From Coxiellaceae bacterium UBA1530 (GTDB lineage Bacteria; Pseudomonadota; Gammaproteobacteria; Coxiellales; Coxiellaceae): a stretch of DNA of 25,092 nucleotides. The stretch covers positions 1 to 25,092 of the forward strand of contig DCQA01000048.1 in NCBI GenBank assembly GCA_002323325.1. Direction: 5' to 3'. The notes below the pieces were generated by a model. That model was not told where the DNA came from. It ran no database searches and saw nothing but the letters and a program-made list of their open reading frames with translations. A program made the position numbers and the translations under genes. Positions within the stretch are counted from its first letter, which is position 1; every line of letters starts with the position of its first letter. This document shows, piece after piece, positions 8,658 through 16,523 of this stretch.

Positions 8658-9632
8658 ATGCCTCCGACGATTGCTATTGCCCCAATGATGGATTGGACCG
8701 ACCGTCATTATCGTGTCTTGATGCGATGTATGACTCAGTGCACGGTGCTGTATACGGAGATGGTGCATGCCAACGCGATGATACATGGTCATATTCAAAC
8801 TAACCAACCTCTTCATCCCTCAGAAAATCCTGTGGTGCTTCAGTTAGGTGGGTGTGATCCTGAGTTGTTATCACAGGCTGCACTGATTGGTGAAAGGCTG
8901 GGTTTTGCAGAAATCAATCTCAATGTGGGTTGTCCGAGTCCCAGAGTACAGTCTGGTTCTTTTGGTGCCTGTCTAATGAAAGAGCCATCCATTGTTGCAG
9001 CGTGTGTTTCAGCCATGCAATCAACAGTTTCTATCCCAGTGACTGTGAAGTGTCGTATTGGCGTCGATGAGGCAGATCACTATGATGATTTGCTGCGTTT
9101 TGTTGTGACCGTTTCAGGTGAGGGCTGTAATCATTTTATTATTCATGCTCGTAAAGCGATATTGAAAGGCTTGTCACCCAAAGAGAATCGTACGGTACCG
9201 CCTTTGCGTTATGATCGTGTCTATCAGATTAAAAAAGACTTTCCACATTTATCAATTATGATTAATGGCGGTATTAAAACTATGCAAGCGATCCATGAGC
9301 ATTTAACTGCTGTGGATGGGGTAATGTTAGGTCGAGAAGCTTACCATAACCCTTATTTATTTTCTGAGATGGATCAACTTTTTTATGGTAGTCAGGAGCC
9401 GGTGTTAACACGTGAAGCGATTGTTAAGTCATATTATCCTTATATCGAATCGCAATTAGCGCAAGGTGTACGTTTGTATGCAATGACACGGCATATGCTG
9501 CATTTATATTCAGGACAGCCCGGTGCACGATTGTGGCGCCGTGTTCTTACCGAGGAAGCACGAGGTAATGCAGGGATTGAAGTGCTGGATAAAGCTTTGG
9601 AGAGCGTACTAAATGAACCGCCCACCCTGTAG
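8658..9632 (+). CDS. dusA: tRNA-dihydrouridine(20/20a) synthase DusA
   Basis: This FMN-dependent TIM-barrel enzyme reduces uridine to dihydrouridine in the tRNA D loop. The start APMMDWTDRHYRVLMRCM and LLYTEMV-like segment (VLYTEMVHANAMIHG) are DusA-specific. The catalytic cysteine is C92 in NLNVGCPSPRVQSGSFGACL. FMN-phosphate contacts are expected at MINGGI and VMLGREAYHNPY. The 324-residue length is typical of DusA and longer than would be usual for DusB or DusC. It starts 39 nt after purF and may be read from the same transcript or from its own promoter. It converges on the MFS gene at 9731 across about 100 bp. Confidence 0.94.
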   Translation: MPPTIAIAPMMDWTDRHYRVLMRCMTQCTVLYTEMVHANAMIHGHIQTNQPLHPSENPVVLQLGGCDPELLSQAALIGERLGFAEINLNVGCPSPRVQSGSFGACLMKEPSIVAACVSAMQSTVSIPVTVKCRIGVDEADHYDDLLRFVVTVSGEGCNHFIIHARKAILKGLSPKENRTVPPLRYDRVYQIKKDFPHLSIMINGGIKTMQAIHEHLTAVDGVMLGREAYHNPYLFSEMDQLFYGSQEPVLTREAIVKSYYPYIESQLAQGVRLYAMTRHMLHLYSGQPGARLWRRVLTEEARGNAGIEVLDKALESVLNEPPTL

Positions 9633-9730
9633 TTTCTTGTGCGATAAATCCTATGGTTAAATACATCTAAAAAGACTTTTTAAAAAGTGCATAACGCCGT
9701 TTAATGACACATTATTAAGTTGTATGCATC
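9633..9730. other. Convergent intergenic spacer with an imperfect hairpin
   Basis: The space between dusA and the MFS gene holds a palindrome ACTTTTTAAAAAGT (about 9675-9688). It also holds a possible hairpin pairing TGCATAAC (9688-9695) with GTTGTATGCA (9719-9728) with a two-base bulge. Neither has the GC stem plus U-tract of a classic terminator, so I do not call one. Confidence 0.3.
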
Positions 9731-10933
9731 CTATATTGCAATGCGTGTGGTGCGTTGATTAAGCAACAAGCTAAAGATGCCAATGATAGATAATACTAAT
9801 AATATAGCGGGTAGTGCGATAGGGCTTATGGTATAGCTGATACCAGTGATAGATACAAGAATACTACTTAAGAATAACGCAAAACTATTTAAGATAGAGG
9901 CAGCGATTGCTGGGTTGTCGGATTGATGTAACACGCTCATCGAAGTATTGGGAATAATGATGGCTGCTGAGAAAAACATCACAGCAGCAGGAAGTAATAG
10001 TGTAATCAAGTTAATGGCATGAAGAATGAAGGCGACCACCATCAACGATGCAGCACAGACAGCAATGATTAAGGCTGCTAAAACAATTCGTCTAGGAGAA
10101 ACATGGTGTGATAAATAAGCACTGGTCAACGCGCCAAAAAATAAGCCTGTACTGGGAATAATGGCGAGCTCACCATACTGTTCTGGCGATAAGTGTAAAT
10201 GATGAATCGCAACCAGTGGGCTGACACCGTTAAAAATATAGGTGATAGCGGTGGCAGCAGTCATCACTAAGGCTAATGTTATAAAGCGATTATTGGTTAA
10301 TGTTGTTAGGTATGTGCGAGAGAGCGATCGAATATCGATGGTAATGGGATCACCTTGATAAGTCTCATGAAGTGTCAATGCTACAGCAATGACCACGAGT
10401 ACAATCAATGGCATCAAAAGGACAAGGCTAAGGATTCCCATATGCGTGATTAAAATACCACCTAATGCCATAGCCAGTGCTGGAGTGAAGGAAAAACATA
10501 GAACAATGATAGAGAATTTCTTACGAGCTTCGGTTGGATGGTTGGTTTCGTTAACAATGATCATGGCAATGATCATTCCTGCGCTAGCCCCGATACCTGC
10601 AAGGCATCGTCCAAAAAGAAAACCTGGGAGAGCATGAAAGAAAAAAGACAACGTAGACAAAGACATGCCCAGTAAAGCAATGATGAGACCGATGAATAAT
10701 GCTTTTTTTCGTCCATAAAAGTTGGAAAGTGGTCCGTATAATAAGGGCCCACAGGCGTAGCCTAATAAATACCAAGACAAAATACCTTGCGCTTTTGCTT
10801 CACTGGCATGAAACCAATGGCTAAAGGCGATCAGCGCGTCTGATGGTAATAAGGCACAAAACGAGGCAACCACACTGATCAGTAATAGTTTCCATAAACG
10901 GGGTGATTGTGGATATGCTGATTGTATTGTCAT
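9731..10933 (-). CDS. Bcr/CflA-type MFS drug-resistance transporter
   Basis: The 400-residue protein has 12 predicted membrane helices. The MFS loop motif GPLSNFYGRKKAL (about residues 66-78) follows helix 2, and GRCLAGIGASAGMIIA marks helix 4, both typical of DHA1-family Bcr/CflA proton-driven exporters. The substrate cannot be read from sequence. The start ATG at 10933 has AGGTAG about 9 nt upstream. It is divergent from a LysR-type regulator, a common arrangement in which the regulator controls the exporter. In this family exported substrates include chloramphenicol, bicyclomycin and sulfonamides, but assigning any here would be a guess. Confidence 0.85.
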   Translation of the reverse strand: MTIQSAYPQSPRLWKLLLISVVASFCALLPSDALIAFSHWFHASEAKAQGILSWYLLGYACGPLLYGPLSNFYGRKKALFIGLIIALLGMSLSTLSFFFHALPGFLFGRCLAGIGASAGMIIAMIIVNETNHPTEARKKFSIIVLCFSFTPALAMALGGILITHMGILSLVLLMPLIVLVVIAVALTLHETYQGDPITIDIRSLSRTYLTTLTNNRFITLALVMTAATAITYIFNGVSPLVAIHHLHLSPEQYGELAIIPSTGLFFGALTSAYLSHHVSPRRIVLAALIIAVCAASLMVVAFILHAINLITLLLPAAVMFFSAAIIIPNTSMSVLHQSDNPAIAASILNSFALFLSSILVSITGISYTISPIALPAILLVLSIIGIFSLLLNQRTTRIAI

Positions 10934-11061
10934 GTTTTTACTACCTATTATGTTGCTTACGTGTTTTTACAGTATTGGTTAGATTTCATAAGAGTATAAT
11001 TCATTATCATTTTGAGTATAATATGCTATATTTTTAATAGACTATTTCCGAAGGAGAAATA
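10934..11061. promoter_or_regulatory. Divergent promoter region with two GAGTATAAT repeats
   Basis: The 128-bp spacer between the MFS exporter and the LysR gene contains the exact 9-mer GAGTATAAT twice, at 10992-11000 and 11014-11022, spaced 22 bp start to start (about two helical turns). Each contains TATAAT and could be a -10 box for the plus strand; neither has a convincing -35 at 16-18 bp. A LysR-family regulator would be expected to bind in this spacer. AAGGAG at 11051-11056 is the RBS of the LysR gene. Confidence 0.5.
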
Positions 11062-11925
11062 ATGAACTGGTTCGACGGCTTAGAAGCCTTTTTGACCGTA
11101 TCTGAGACAAATAATTTTTCAGAGGCAGCCCGTCATATGGGTTGTGCCAGTTCCGTGGTGACAAAGCGTATTCAATGGTTGGAGCAAGCGATGGAGGTTT
11201 CACTGTTTCATCGTACGACTCGTCAAGTATCACTGACAGAAAGTGGGGAATACCTACAACAACGTGTCAGACCACTCATGAGTGCTTGGCACGATATTTA
11301 TCGTGAATTAAAAGATTTTCAATCGTCACCAAAGGGGAGGTTACGCATAGCCTTTGCGCCTAACTTATTTCGACACCAACCATTCATTGATTGCATCAGT
11401 CAATTTACAGATCAGTATCCAGGCATAACACTGGATGTTATCACCGTACCGCCCAACACACGTTTAATGGAAAATAAAATTGATATTCTCATCGGAATCG
11501 ATGCCTATGTAGGTGATCCGGATGTGACTCGTCGTGTGAAACTATTTGACTATGACTATGGTGTTTATGCGACTAAAACTTACGTATCGACTTTAGTGGA
11601 AAAGCCGAACGTGGATAATCTTGGAGACTTCCGTTGCTTGACCTATCGAGATGTAACAACCTGGCGACTGGGTGATCAAGATATTGCGATTAACAGTTTT
11701 TGTAGTTTTGATTCAGGCGAAAGCTTACTCGCAGGATGTCTTGCAGACATGGGCTTGATCTACTATCCGAGCTTCATGCTTCAAAAGTCCCATCAGCAAG
11801 ATCTTACTGAGTTATTCGTCGAATATCAGCGCAAGCATGAAACGGTATATCTGTATTATACCGATGTCACTTACCAATCAATCAAAATCAGGAAGTTTAT
11901 CGATAGGTTGAAACAGTACTTTTGA
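11062..11925 (+). CDS. LysR-family transcriptional regulator
   Basis: The 287-residue protein begins with a standard LysR winged helix-turn-helix (residues 1-60): LEAFLTVSETNNFSEAARHM, then SSVVTKRIQWLEQAMEVSLF, then HRTTRQVSLTESGEYLQQRV. The C-terminal two-thirds is the periplasmic-binding-like effector domain, but no ligand can be inferred. The ATG has a strong AAGGAG at 5 nt. Divergence from the Bcr/CflA exporter suggests that it regulates that gene and itself. Confidence 0.9.
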   Translation: MNWFDGLEAFLTVSETNNFSEAARHMGCASSVVTKRIQWLEQAMEVSLFHRTTRQVSLTESGEYLQQRVRPLMSAWHDIYRELKDFQSSPKGRLRIAFAPNLFRHQPFIDCISQFTDQYPGITLDVITVPPNTRLMENKIDILIGIDAYVGDPDVTRRVKLFDYDYGVYATKTYVSTLVEKPNVDNLGDFRCLTYRDVTTWRLGDQDIAINSFCSFDSGESLLAGCLADMGLIYYPSFMLQKSHQQDLTELFVEYQRKHETVYLYYTDVTYQSIKIRKFIDRLKQYF

Positions 11926-12002
11926 TAATTAGTATGATCGATAGGTGGTGTTTGAGCGCATCAAGTTAGGATTTAAGTTGACTGCGTTAATGTCTGTGAG
12001 TT

Positions 12003-12716
12003 TTATGATGGGTGTGTCATGACGTTTTTTAGTCCCATCAGCAGATGATTGATACCAATAAAAACCAAGATAAAAAGTAGATCACTGACAACGATATACA
12101 TGGGCCAGGGACCGAAATAGTCCTCGGGAGTGCCAACAGGCCGTTGTATGAGGAAAAAAAGATTTTGATGAAATATGAGGTCATAGGGCATCATGACAGC
12201 AATATACAGATTGAGTGCAATTGATGCTTTAATCCAAGTGAAGCGAGTGAGTGATAAGCGCTCAATGATTAACACATAGCCTGACATAATAATCATCAGA
12301 GCATGATACAAGTAAAAGTTGATGTACAGAAGATTAATGGACGGTGTGATATCAGGAAAGAGATACGCAAGCGGTGCGCCAAGTAATGAGAACAGTATGC
12401 ACACTTCCATGAGTGTCTTCCAAGCTTTCATCAAAGCCAGTGGAAAAAGTACAGTACAGGTAAAAGAGCACAACTCTAAAGGCAGTGCTTGAAGAATTGT
12501 CCAATGTTCGATAAAAATTAGGTGTGTCGTTCCAATGATACCGGTTGTCACGCCAAGGGAAGCCAATAGTCGTCTCATGTTGATGGTGTGGGTGCCAAAA
12601 AAGTCACGATAAAAGTTGAATGCAAGCAGGCACAGACTAATGCAAGAAAAACCAATCACTAGCGTAAGCCAATATTGATTCGAAAAATAAGCCAGTTTTG
12701 AGTGGTCAATAATCAC
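12003..12716 (-). CDS. YwaF-like (TIGR02206-type) integral membrane protein
   Basis: The 237-residue protein has six or seven hydrophobic helices. Features resembling the YwaF/TIGR02206 family are LPLELCSFTC in a middle helix, FYLYHALMIIMSGYVLI, and near the end VGTPEDYFGPWPMYIV, where the family has a LLGPWPWYI-like sequence. The family has no settled function. The start is GTG at 12716 with AAGGGA 5 nt upstream. The gene converges on the LysR gene with about 77 bp between and no clear terminator. Confidence 0.7.
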   Translation of the reverse strand: MIIDHSKLAYFSNQYWLTLVIGFSCISLCLLAFNFYRDFFGTHTINMRRLLASLGVTTGIIGTTHLIFIEHWTILQALPLELCSFTCTVLFPLALMKAWKTLMEVCILFSLLGAPLAYLFPDITPSINLLYINFYLYHALMIIMSGYVLIIERLSLTRFTWIKASIALNLYIAVMMPYDLIFHQNLFFLIQRPVGTPEDYFGPWPMYIVVSDLLFILVFIGINHLLMGLKNVMTHPS

Positions 12717-12823
12717 TGCATCCCTTATCCATGATATCTGAATATTTTCTTATCGTTGATACTCTAAATAATTCATTATGCGAGCGCAATAGACTCAGAC
12801 ACTTTTGATCCAGTGACAGTAGC

Positions 12824-12840
12824 ATGTGAGGTTATCACAT
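12824..12840. repeat. Small inverted repeat ATGTGA-N5-TCACAT
   Basis: A perfect 6-bp inverted repeat upstream of the YwaF-like gene and downstream of the small secreted-protein gene, both on the minus strand. It resembles a half-conserved CRP-type palindrome (TGTGA-N6-TCACA), but the spacer here between TGTGA and TCACA is 5 rather than 6 bases. It could be an operator or a short hairpin. Confidence 0.3.
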
Positions 12841-12905
12841 ACACTTAAAAAATATGCTGTTTATATTTATTAAGTATGTAATTTATCTTCTATTACTTAC
12901 TCTGT

Positions 12906-13094
12906 TTATTGCTGTTTTGAGTATTTTTGCGTGCAATGAGGTACTGAGTCGTGATAGATGCAATGCGAACTTTTTTTGCAAGCAATTTCGCTTAATTTTG
13001 CACAAGGGACGAGTCCAAAAACAGAGCTACTACTGATTGCAAAGATGCTGATGAAAGTGATTAAGACTCGATGTATTGTTTTGCTATTGTTCAT
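12906..13094 (-). CDS. Small secreted Cys-rich protein (62 aa), unrecognised
   Basis: The ATG at 13094 has AAAGG 9 nt upstream. A TTG start at 13103 would sit directly on that RBS, so I reject it. The protein has a signal peptide (about residues 1-27, hydrophobic core VLITFISIFAI) and a short mature part with four cysteines at 31, 39, 45 and 54 (C-x7-C-x5-C-x8-C), which suggests two disulfides and export to the periplasm or beyond. A TATAAT-like -10 on the minus strand is at 13129-13134. I do not recognise the family. The overlapping plus-strand frame has no RBS and is less convincing. Confidence 0.6.
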   Translation of the reverse strand: MNNSKTIHRVLITFISIFAISSSSVFGLVPCAKLSEIACKKSSHCIYHDSVPHCTQKYSKQQ

Positions 13095-13458
13095 TTTTTT
13101 CAACCTTTAAAAATTAACATACTCTTTTATTATAGTAGAAAAAACTCAGCGAACATCGATATTCATTTAACATGTTGTATTTTATGGTATTTTTTGAAAA
13201 TACGAGTTGTTCATGAGGGGGTGAGTGTCTGGGCAACATAAGGTTTGGGGTTACGCCTGGTGCTCGAGTGCGATGAAGACTCATAATGCAATGGCAATCG
13301 CCCCATATTATCATTGCCACCTTAAATAAAGATTATCTAGTTCACATCCAGCGGACAAAGAGAGAATTCATGCTAAATTTGCTTTATATGAGTGCGATCT
13401 CTCAGTCGGGATACTCAAAAATACTCTTTTTTTGACAAATATTTAACGGTTGATCTCC
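13095..13458. other. Long intergenic region between divergent accessory genes
   Basis: About 360 bp without a solid gene. It holds the minus-strand RBS and TATAAT (13129-13134) of the small secreted protein. It also has a 7-bp inverted repeat TGGCAAT (13292-13298) / ATTGCCA (13313-13319) with a 14-nt AT-rich loop and no U-tract. A possible 21-codon leader ORF runs from the ATG at 13370 to a TGA at 13433-13435, just ahead of the next gene. I find no clear -35/-10 pair for the long plus-strand gene. Confidence 0.4.
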
Positions 13459-15957
13459 ATGCCTGATGATACAGATGACTTAGAACTTTCAGGTTCTAAA
13501 ATTCTTCAAGAAACTTTTATTAAGAGTCTTCTAAGGCTCATGAATTTTTATCAGCTAGAGGGTGATGAGATCGAAAAACTCGCCAGTGAGGCGCACTTAT
13601 CTCTGAAGAATAATGACGATATGAAAATCACTGAACAGGTCGATGATTTATTTCATCATATATTAGATGCTGATCTGTCGAGCTTTTTTAAAACGAATTT
13701 GCCAAACGGTAAGGCCTTTTTAGCATATTTGTGGAGGGCTGTGGGTGATAGTGATAAGAGTACGGTCACTTCATATTTAATCGAGAAAACAGAACTTTTG
13801 AACACATCTCGTTTATACAATGAGATCCTTGATCCAGTCGACTATAAGCGTATGAAGTTCGTACAATTATTTAATGTCCTATCAATACAGCGACCCTCCG
13901 TCAATACGGATGATACGATCAATGCGACGGTGTTATGTGCACTTTTAAAAAATCTTTCCGATCTTCATCCCATGATATTCATTACTGACTGCCAAGATAC
14001 GCTTAAGATGGAGATATATCGTCGTTTTAATCAGTCGATTGATCAGATATTTGATGAAGTAGCTCCAGATCAAAAAAAACCAATTTATCGCTCATGGATT
14101 GCCTATAAAGAAAGCCAGCATCAGTACGTTGAGTGTTTGATAGATTTTGAGTCTAGGAAATTTATTGATGATATGGTCTTTATAAAAATCGATTGGCCTA
14201 ATGATGGCGAGCCCGCATGGTATTATCGTCAGAATCTAGTTAAGTGGATGAAGAGTCATGGTACTTCTCCTATTTCAAATCGTGAAATTACCCACGAGGA
14301 TATTACAACTCACACTGATTATGTCCTCAATAAACAGCCTTCTGAACTAACAAAATTCATCGATAATCATCTTAATCGAATAGCATGCTCGCTCGTATCA
14401 GAGGCATGTATTGATGGTTTTTTAGCGCTATATATTGACTATTCACAGATGGAATATCCAGATATCTTATCTCAACTAGCTGATCTACTGAGTAATGCTA
14501 TCAATCTTCAAGCAAGATCTTCTCGACCTATTCGTGAAAAAGTAATTTTGAGCCTAAAGCGGCAAATCACGGAGTTTAGTTTTAATGAAGGCAAGCCTTC
14601 TCAGCAGTTATGCAGTCTGAAAAATCAATTATCAGTAATAGATACCATCGATAATTTAATCGCAGATTATTTAAAAAAGCTCAATATCAAAAGACGGAAA
14701 ACTGTATCCGATGTATCTTTGAGGGTTAAGTGGCTCTTTGATATATTTATCAATCTCTGTGACCAAGTCTTTACTGGTCTGTTATCAGATACCAGTCAGT
14801 CGATGGATGAAAAATATAAACAGTATGATCAAGAGTTATCATCATTCTGGATGCAGTACGACGCCTTTATTTCTGCTATGGATCATTGTGAGCAACTTTC
14901 TAATGGCATTGAGATATCGGTTTCAAATTTTTCACTGTATCGAGATCTAGCATTGACTGATTTAAAGGATTGGTTTTATTCCGATAGCTTTGTTATCTTT
15001 TCAAAAGATATGCCGTTAGCAGAGCTTACTGGGGTTATCCAGGAGAAGACATGCATCATAAAATCAATAAGTCATCAACTAAAACAGATAGTGGATATCG
15101 ATAAGAATATTGATAGATTACGGCAAGAAGTTTATAACCCGCTGTTATTCCCGAAAATTCACAAATGCAAAACCGCATGGATTGCTGTCTTATATGATCT
15201 ATATAAAGATATTCTTGATAAAAATCCTTCTGATTCGAGATTGTTAGAAGAATATACATTATTATTCGATTTAATGGATCAAGTTTCAAGCCTTAAACGG
15301 TTTGCTATAAGTCATCATACCAGCTTACCTCCTCAGCTACTCCACCAAATTAATACCATTGAAACCTGGATGTCGGAAATACCTCCAATCGTAAAAAAGG
15401 ATACGTTGGATCCTGAAATTGTCACACAGTTATTAGAAAATATATCTGATCTTCACACTATCTATCATCACATCGAGATTTGGAAAAAGATAAATCTTAG
15501 TATAAATCAAAAACACAATACACTCGGTGATGATCAAACTAAACAACAGCTCCTTGCGCAGGTGACCACACGCCTATTGCTCTATTACAATGATAAGCTT
15601 GCATCAAGGCCTGATCTATCAGATTTAGCGGGGATCATCGATTTTATCGATGATTTTGAGGAATATGAACGAATATGCTTCTCTAACTTTGAAAAGCAAC
15701 ATCGATGGACAAGGTGTTTTTGCTTGTTTGATCGGTCAATGCATCAAAGGTTCAATGAAATGATGGGCAAACGCTACCAACGATTGCTCGATCAATTCAC
15801 GAATTACTTTCAGTCCCAGTCACCATCCAATCTATCGAATGATACGCAGTATTTAAGAGAGTGTTTGAAGGAGTCTAGTGATCATCAATCAACGACAATC
15901 AAGCAGTCAATACCAATACAAGAAAAGCATCCTAACGCTATGTCGATCACTTATTGA
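13459..15957 (+). CDS. Large helical protein with a U-box-like segment (832 aa), possible effector
   Basis: No full-length family is recognised. The protein is acidic, mostly helical by composition, with no signal peptide or membrane helix. Residues about 225-305 resemble a U-box, the RING-like E2-binding fold of eukaryotic ubiquitin ligases: CLIDFE, then YYRQNLVKWM, then SHGTSPISNREIT, then a helix SELTKFIDNHL. The U-box positions that usually contact E2 would be I228, W263 and P271. The W-to-P spacing and the Y-x-R-x-x-L-x-x-W-M pattern fit well, but the first loop is about ten residues longer than usual. Legionella uses U-box effectors (LubX, GobX), so a translocated effector is a plausible inference only. 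The rest may be coiled-coil helical repeats. I chose ATG 13459 over TTG 13450; the RBS is weak in both cases. A strong terminator follows. Confidence 0.65.
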   Translation: MPDDTDDLELSGSKILQETFIKSLLRLMNFYQLEGDEIEKLASEAHLSLKNNDDMKITEQVDDLFHHILDADLSSFFKTNLPNGKAFLAYLWRAVGDSDKSTVTSYLIEKTELLNTSRLYNEILDPVDYKRMKFVQLFNVLSIQRPSVNTDDTINATVLCALLKNLSDLHPMIFITDCQDTLKMEIYRRFNQSIDQIFDEVAPDQKKPIYRSWIAYKESQHQYVECLIDFESRKFIDDMVFIKIDWPNDGEPAWYYRQNLVKWMKSHGTSPISNREITHEDITTHTDYVLNKQPSELTKFIDNHLNRIACSLVSEACIDGFLALYIDYSQMEYPDILSQLADLLSNAINLQARSSRPIREKVILSLKRQITEFSFNEGKPSQQLCSLKNQLSVIDTIDNLIADYLKKLNIKRRKTVSDVSLRVKWLFDIFINLCDQVFTGLLSDTSQSMDEKYKQYDQELSSFWMQYDAFISAMDHCEQLSNGIEISVSNFSLYRDLALTDLKDWFYSDSFVIFSKDMPLAELTGVIQEKTCIIKSISHQLKQIVDIDKNIDRLRQEVYNPLLFPKIHKCKTAWIAVLYDLYKDILDKNPSDSRLLEEYTLLFDLMDQVSSLKRFAISHHTSLPPQLLHQINTIETWMSEIPPIVKKDTLDPEIVTQLLENISDLHTIYHHIEIWKKINLSINQKHNTLGDDQTKQQLLAQVTTRLLLYYNDKLASRPDLSDLAGIIDFIDDFEEYERICFSNFEKQHRWTRCFCLFDRSMHQRFNEMMGKRYQRLLDQFTNYFQSQSPSNLSNDTQYLRECLKESSDHQSTTIKQSIPIQEKHPNAMSITY

Positions 15958-16073
15958 AAATACATTGAGTGGCTTGCACGATTCTTTTTTGATTTATCGC
16001 TAAGGATTGATCTGAAAAATGTAAACGATGTTGCCAGGACTGCACCTGCTGATTTTATTGGGCCTATAAAAAA

Positions 16074-16106
16074 ATCATGAGGGATATATATACATGCCCT
16101 CATGAT
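16074..16106. terminator. Bidirectional intrinsic terminator
   Basis: A perfect 10-bp stem ATCATGAGGG (16074-16083) / CCCTCATGAT (16097-16106) with a 13-nt AT-rich loop. The plus strand continues with ATCTTTTT, and the left flank is AAAAAAA, which becomes a U-tract on the minus strand. It lies between the convergent 832-residue gene and the small AsnC-like gene and can serve both. Confidence 0.9.
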
Positions 16107-16132
16107 ATCTTTTTCATCAGTCGATTTTTAAC

Positions 16133-16372
16133 TTACAGAGCTTTCCACCACTGAGTCTTACTGTCTTCAATCCATTCTTGTTTTCTGAGATCAAACACCG
16201 CACTTTGTAGTGCATTTTGATCGGATATTTTGTCGTTACAAATCAATTGAAAGTCCCAATCACCACTGGTTGACCATAATTGTTGCACCCATCCCCATTC
16301 TTTGACGGCTTCCCAATGGGTCTTATTCAGCTTTCCATTACATTTAATCGATATCGATGCATTCCATGTCAT
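16133..16372 (-). CDS. Stand-alone AsnC/Lrp ligand-domain-like small protein (79 aa)
   Basis: The ATG at 16372 has AAGGAG with 7 nt spacing, which is better than the longer frame from 16450. The 79 residues resemble one half of the AsnC/Lrp ligand-binding (RAM) alpha/beta fold: an initial beta strand NASISIKCNG, a helix, VQQLWSTSGDWDFQLIC (compare the family's v-x-x-a/t-G-x-y-D-x-x-l), a second helix, and a final strand with WIEDSKTQWW. There is no DNA-binding domain, so it would be a small-ligand sensor or dimerising partner, or unrelated. It is Trp-rich for its size (nine Trp). This is inference from pattern, not a firm family match. Confidence 0.6.
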   Translation of the reverse strand: MTWNASISIKCNGKLNKTHWEAVKEWGWVQQLWSTSGDWDFQLICNDKISDQNALQSAVFDLRKQEWIEDSKTQWWKAL

Positions 16373-16523
16373 ACAGTTACTCCTTACTAATATTACAGGA
16401 TTAGCTTGCAATAAATCCCACAGGTTATCAATGATCAAAGTAAAGCACATCTGCTCGATAATATTTTGTTTTATTATTACGGTCTTTTTCTTCGTGGATT
16501 TTTTGCTGATGAAGTGTGCTTGT

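Noticed and set aside
12854..13036. Plus-strand 60-codon frame with a hydrophobic start
   Set aside because: No RBS. It is antisense to the small secreted protein, which has an RBS, a -10-like box and sensible Cys spacing.
13114..13320. Minus-strand 68-codon frame in the long intergenic region
   Set aside because: No RBS and odd composition; it covers the promoter region of neighbouring genes.
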